Below are positions 61,696 to 64,000 of a stretch of 64,000 nt of DNA, in pieces. Source of the DNA: Ruegeria profundi (GTDB taxonomy: Bacteria > Pseudomonadota > Alphaproteobacteria > Rhodobacterales > Rhodobacteraceae). The notes under the pieces were generated by a model. That model searched no databases and was not told the origin of the DNA. It saw only the letters and a list, made by a program, of their open reading frames with translations. The DNA is taken from NCBI RefSeq assembly GCF_001507545.1, contig NZ_LQBP01000001.1, forward strand, positions 558,001 to 622,000, in the 5' to 3' direction. Position numbers and translations under genes: made by a program. Numbering within the stretch: position 1 is the first letter of the stretch; the number at the start of each line of letters is the position of its first letter.

Positions 61696-63066
61696 ATGAA
61701 ACAAGATGTTTTCGGACAGATGAACACCCTCAGCCACCCGGCCAGCGTCGAGGCGTGGGATGGTGTTCTGCTTGGGTTCATGGCGCATTCGGCCAGCACC
61801 CCCCAGCATCTGGGCAAGGTGCTGGAACTTGAGCCCGACTTTGCCTTGGGTCACGCGATCAAAGGTCTGTTCATGGTTCTATTGGGACGGCGTGAGATGA
61901 CGGCAGTTGCGGTCGAGGCGCTGGCGGCAGCCAAGGCCGCCATGGAAAAGCAACCGGTCTCGGCGCGTGAGAGCCTCTACGTGCAGGCACTTGAGCTCTA
62001 CCTTGCGGATCTGCCATCGCAATCCATCCAGAAATTCGAAGAAATCCTGCTCGCCCATCCCCAAGATACTTTGGCGATGAAGCTTAGTCACGCGACGCGT
62101 TTTGTTCTGGGCGACGCGGCCGGTATGCGGCGGTCGATTGAGCGCGTTTTGCCAACCTACGAGGCCAACCATGCCGGGCGCGGTTACCTGCTGGGCTGTC
62201 ATGCCTTTGCGCTGGAGGAAACTGGCGCCTACGAGCAGGCCGAGATTGCCGGGCGCCAGGCGCTTTGGATGGTTTCGGACGATGCATGGGGCTTGCATGC
62301 GGTGGCCCATGTGCACGAGATGAAAGGTAACGCTCAGCTTGGTCTGGATTGGCTGGCCGGGCGCGAAGAGGCATGGGCGCATTGCAACAACTTTCGTTAT
62401 CATGTCTGGTGGCACAAAGCGTTGATGCACTTGGATCTGGGTCAGGTCGATCAGGTGATGGAGCTGTATGACAACTACATCCGGCAAGACAAAACCGACG
62501 ACTACCGCGATATTTCGAATGCCACCTCGTTGCTGTCGCGGCTTGAGCTGGAAGGCGTCGATGTTGGTAACCGCTGGGAGGAACTTGCCGACCTCAGCGC
62601 CGCGCGAACCGAAGATGGCTGCCTGATTTTTGCCGATCTGCACTATTTGCTGGCCCTGACGGGTGACAACCGCAGTGAAGCGACGAGCAAAATTTTGCAT
62701 CGAATTCAAAAAGACGCTCAACGCAACCAAGGGGACACGCCGATCCGCATGTCCGACCCGGGTATCGCGGCTGCCAAAGGGCTTCAGGCCTTTGGCGAGG
62801 GCCTCTACGGTGCCGCTTTCGACTTTTTGTCAAGCGCGCGCAATAGTATGCAACTGGCAGGTGGCAGCCACGCCCAACGTGATGTCTTCGAGCGCATCAC
62901 GATTGACTCGGGCCTGCGTGCGGGCCGTCTGGATGCTGTCGAGCGTATCCTGGACGATCGCCGCACCAAACGGTCTGGGGGCGAGGATAACTTTGCCTTA
63001 GCGCGCCGCGCATTGATCGACGCGGCCCGCGGCAACCGCGACGCACAAAGCGTCCCTGCGGAATAA
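61696..63066 (+). CDS. TTC38-like tetratricopeptide repeat protein
   Basis: 456 residues (an ATG at 61678 is also possible). Helical TPR-like repeats: VLELEPDFALGHAIKGLF, LLAHPQDTLAMKLSHATRF, ALWMVSDDAWGLHAVAHVHEMKG. Their order and the HPASVEAW and WWHKALMHLDLG segments match the eukaryotic TTC38 family, known only from homology. It has no signal peptide. It lies before the OpgC-like gene, with a 35-base gap, and may be cotranscribed with it. Confidence 0.82.
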   Translation: MKQDVFGQMNTLSHPASVEAWDGVLLGFMAHSASTPQHLGKVLELEPDFALGHAIKGLFMVLLGRREMTAVAVEALAAAKAAMEKQPVSARESLYVQALELYLADLPSQSIQKFEEILLAHPQDTLAMKLSHATRFVLGDAAGMRRSIERVLPTYEANHAGRGYLLGCHAFALEETGAYEQAEIAGRQALWMVSDDAWGLHAVAHVHEMKGNAQLGLDWLAGREEAWAHCNNFRYHVWWHKALMHLDLGQVDQVMELYDNYIRQDKTDDYRDISNATSLLSRLELEGVDVGNRWEELADLSAARTEDGCLIFADLHYLLALTGDNRSEATSKILHRIQKDAQRNQGDTPIRMSDPGIAAAKGLQAFGEGLYGAAFDFLSSARNSMQLAGGSHAQRDVFERITIDSGLRAGRLDAVERILDDRRTKRSGGEDNFALARRALIDAARGNRDAQSVPAE

Positions 63067-63101
63067 AAAACAAAAAAAGACCAAAGAAGGACAGACTACG
63101 C

Positions 63102-64000
63102 ATGGCGACTGCATCGCCCGTCTCTGATTTTGCGCCTGTGACTGCTTCGGCAGCCGCACCCGTCCGCGTGCGTGACCCAAGGCTGGATTTCTATCGCGGC
63201 ATCGCGATGTTCATCATCCTGATCGCCCATATTCCGAATGATCCGTGGGCCAAGTGGATTCCGGCACGGTTTGGCTTCTCGGACGCGACCGAAATCTTCG
63301 TGTTCTGCTCGGGCATGGCCTCAGCTATCGCATTCGGCGGCGCGTTTGCTCGGAGAGGCTGGTGGATGGGCACGGCCCGCGTGGCCTTCCGCACCTGGCA
63401 GGTCTACTGGGCGCATATTTGCCTGTTCTTCTTTGTCGCCATGAGCATGGCCGCGCTGGATCAGACGGGTTTCTTTGAGAAAACATACATTTCCTCGCTG
63501 AACCTACAGCATTTTTTCAACGATCCTGCTCCTCAGATTGTTGGGTTGTTCACGCTGACCTATGTGCCGAATTACTTTGATATCCTGCCGATGTACCTTG
63601 TTGTTCTGGCGATGATGCCCTTGTTCATGGGGTTGTCTCGTATTGGATTCTGGGCCGTGGCTGCGACGTCTGTTGCAATCTGGTTGATCGCTCAGACCGG
63701 CGTCCTTGCGTTGCCAGCTGAGCCATGGTCGGACCGCCAGTGGTTCTTCAACCCGTTTGGCTGGCAATTGCTTTTCTTCACCGGGTTCGCCTTCATGCGC
63801 GGCTGGATCCCGGCCCCACCTGTGTCAAAGACACTGATCTGGGCGGCTGCTTTGTTCCTGATTTTCTCGATGCCATTCGGATCGTGGAAAGTCTTTACGT
63901 GGATCAACGGCGTCGCTCCCGATCTGGCCGATCAAATCCGCAAAGTCTGGCCCGTTACCAAGGAGTTCCGCGACAAAACAGATTTTGGCCTGTTCCGTTA
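63102..64000 (+). CDS. OpgC-like membrane protein, 3'-truncated
   Basis: The frame runs open to the window end, about 299 residues of an estimated 390. LDFYRGIAMFIILIAHIPND and EIFVFCSGMASAIAFGG begin the OpgC/acyltransferase-3 domain; several membrane helices follow (near 35-55, 65-85, 110-130, 165-190). OpgC adds succinyl or similar groups to periplasmic glucans. The ATG has GAAGGA upstream. No opgG or opgH gene is visible. Confidence 0.8.
   Translation, partial: MATASPVSDFAPVTASAAAPVRVRDPRLDFYRGIAMFIILIAHIPNDPWAKWIPARFGFSDATEIFVFCSGMASAIAFGGAFARRGWWMGTARVAFRTWQVYWAHICLFFFVAMSMAALDQTGFFEKTYISSLNLQHFFNDPAPQIVGLFTLTYVPNYFDILPMYLVVLAMMPLFMGLSRIGFWAVAATSVAIWLIAQTGVLALPAEPWSDRQWFFNPFGWQLLFFTGFAFMRGWIPAPPVSKTLIWAAALFLIFSMPFGSWKVFTWINGVAPDLADQIRKVWPVTKEFRDKTDFGLFR

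Overview
The window reads as chromosome of an alphaproteobacterium of the Rhodobacterales, most likely a marine Roseobacter-group member. The grounds are a high-GC genome with dense ATGA-type gene overlaps, a PHA granule cluster (phaC, phaP, phaR, phaZ), ThyX instead of ThyA, a tripartite TRAP transporter, several gamma-glutamyl-type glutamine synthetase paralogues, a bufferin (DUF2282/DUF692/DUF2063/DoxX) operon and the pcm-tolC-popZ-like gene order typical of alphaproteobacteria. The genus cannot be fixed from this sequence alone.

Layout. 0-4.4 kb: a puu-like amine catabolism operon (two glutamine-synthetase-like ligases, a class I amidotransferase, a PuuB-like oxidase). 4.4-6.4 kb: a lone DegT-type aminotransferase and a trypsin-like protease. 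6.4-10.9 kb: polyhydroxyalkanoate genes with three exact CTGC-N3-GCAG PhaR operators and one near match. 10.9-14.7 kb: a Cys-rich protein and three alpha/beta hydrolases, one lacking its nucleophile serine. 14.9-19.6 kb: thrS and the bufferin operon, with a hairpin between precursor and enzyme genes. 19.6-33.2 kb: mostly housekeeping (ArsC-like, cold shock, thyX, gloA, tandem DUF1194, regulators, sdhE, aminotransferase, MATE, ppk2, epoxide-hydrolase-like, AhpD-like, parE). 33.2-34.7 kb: a foreign-looking patch with a HEPN/AbiU2-like gene. 34.7-44.5 kb: an EamA permease, then a long minus-strand catabolic operon (amidohydrolase, TRAP transporter, glutamine-synthetase-like ligase, aldehyde dehydrogenase, Fe-alcohol dehydrogenase) with a divergent RpiR regulator. 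44.5-53.7 kb: glycosyltransferase, ygfZ, an ABC membrane domain without ATPase, efp, cobQ, popZ-like, tolC, pcm. 53.9-55.7 kb: tRNA-Cys followed by a 1.8-kb integrase-less island carrying one PIN-nuclease fusion gene. 55.8-64 kb: a 3-hydroxyisobutyrate-dehydrogenase-like enzyme, a LysR regulator, a ThDP enzyme overlapping a class III CoA-transferase, a TTC38-like TPR protein and a truncated OpgC-like membrane protein.

The two most promising unexplained systems are the tRNA-Cys mini-island (flanking att-like repeats, inner 22-bp repeats resembling recombinase arm sites, one putative double-nuclease defence protein, no integrase) and the TRAP/ligase/dehydrogenase/amidohydrolase operon, which reads as a gamma-glutamyl-protected route for an imported amino-alcohol-like substrate. 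Functions are assigned from recognised motifs and gene order; no database search was run.
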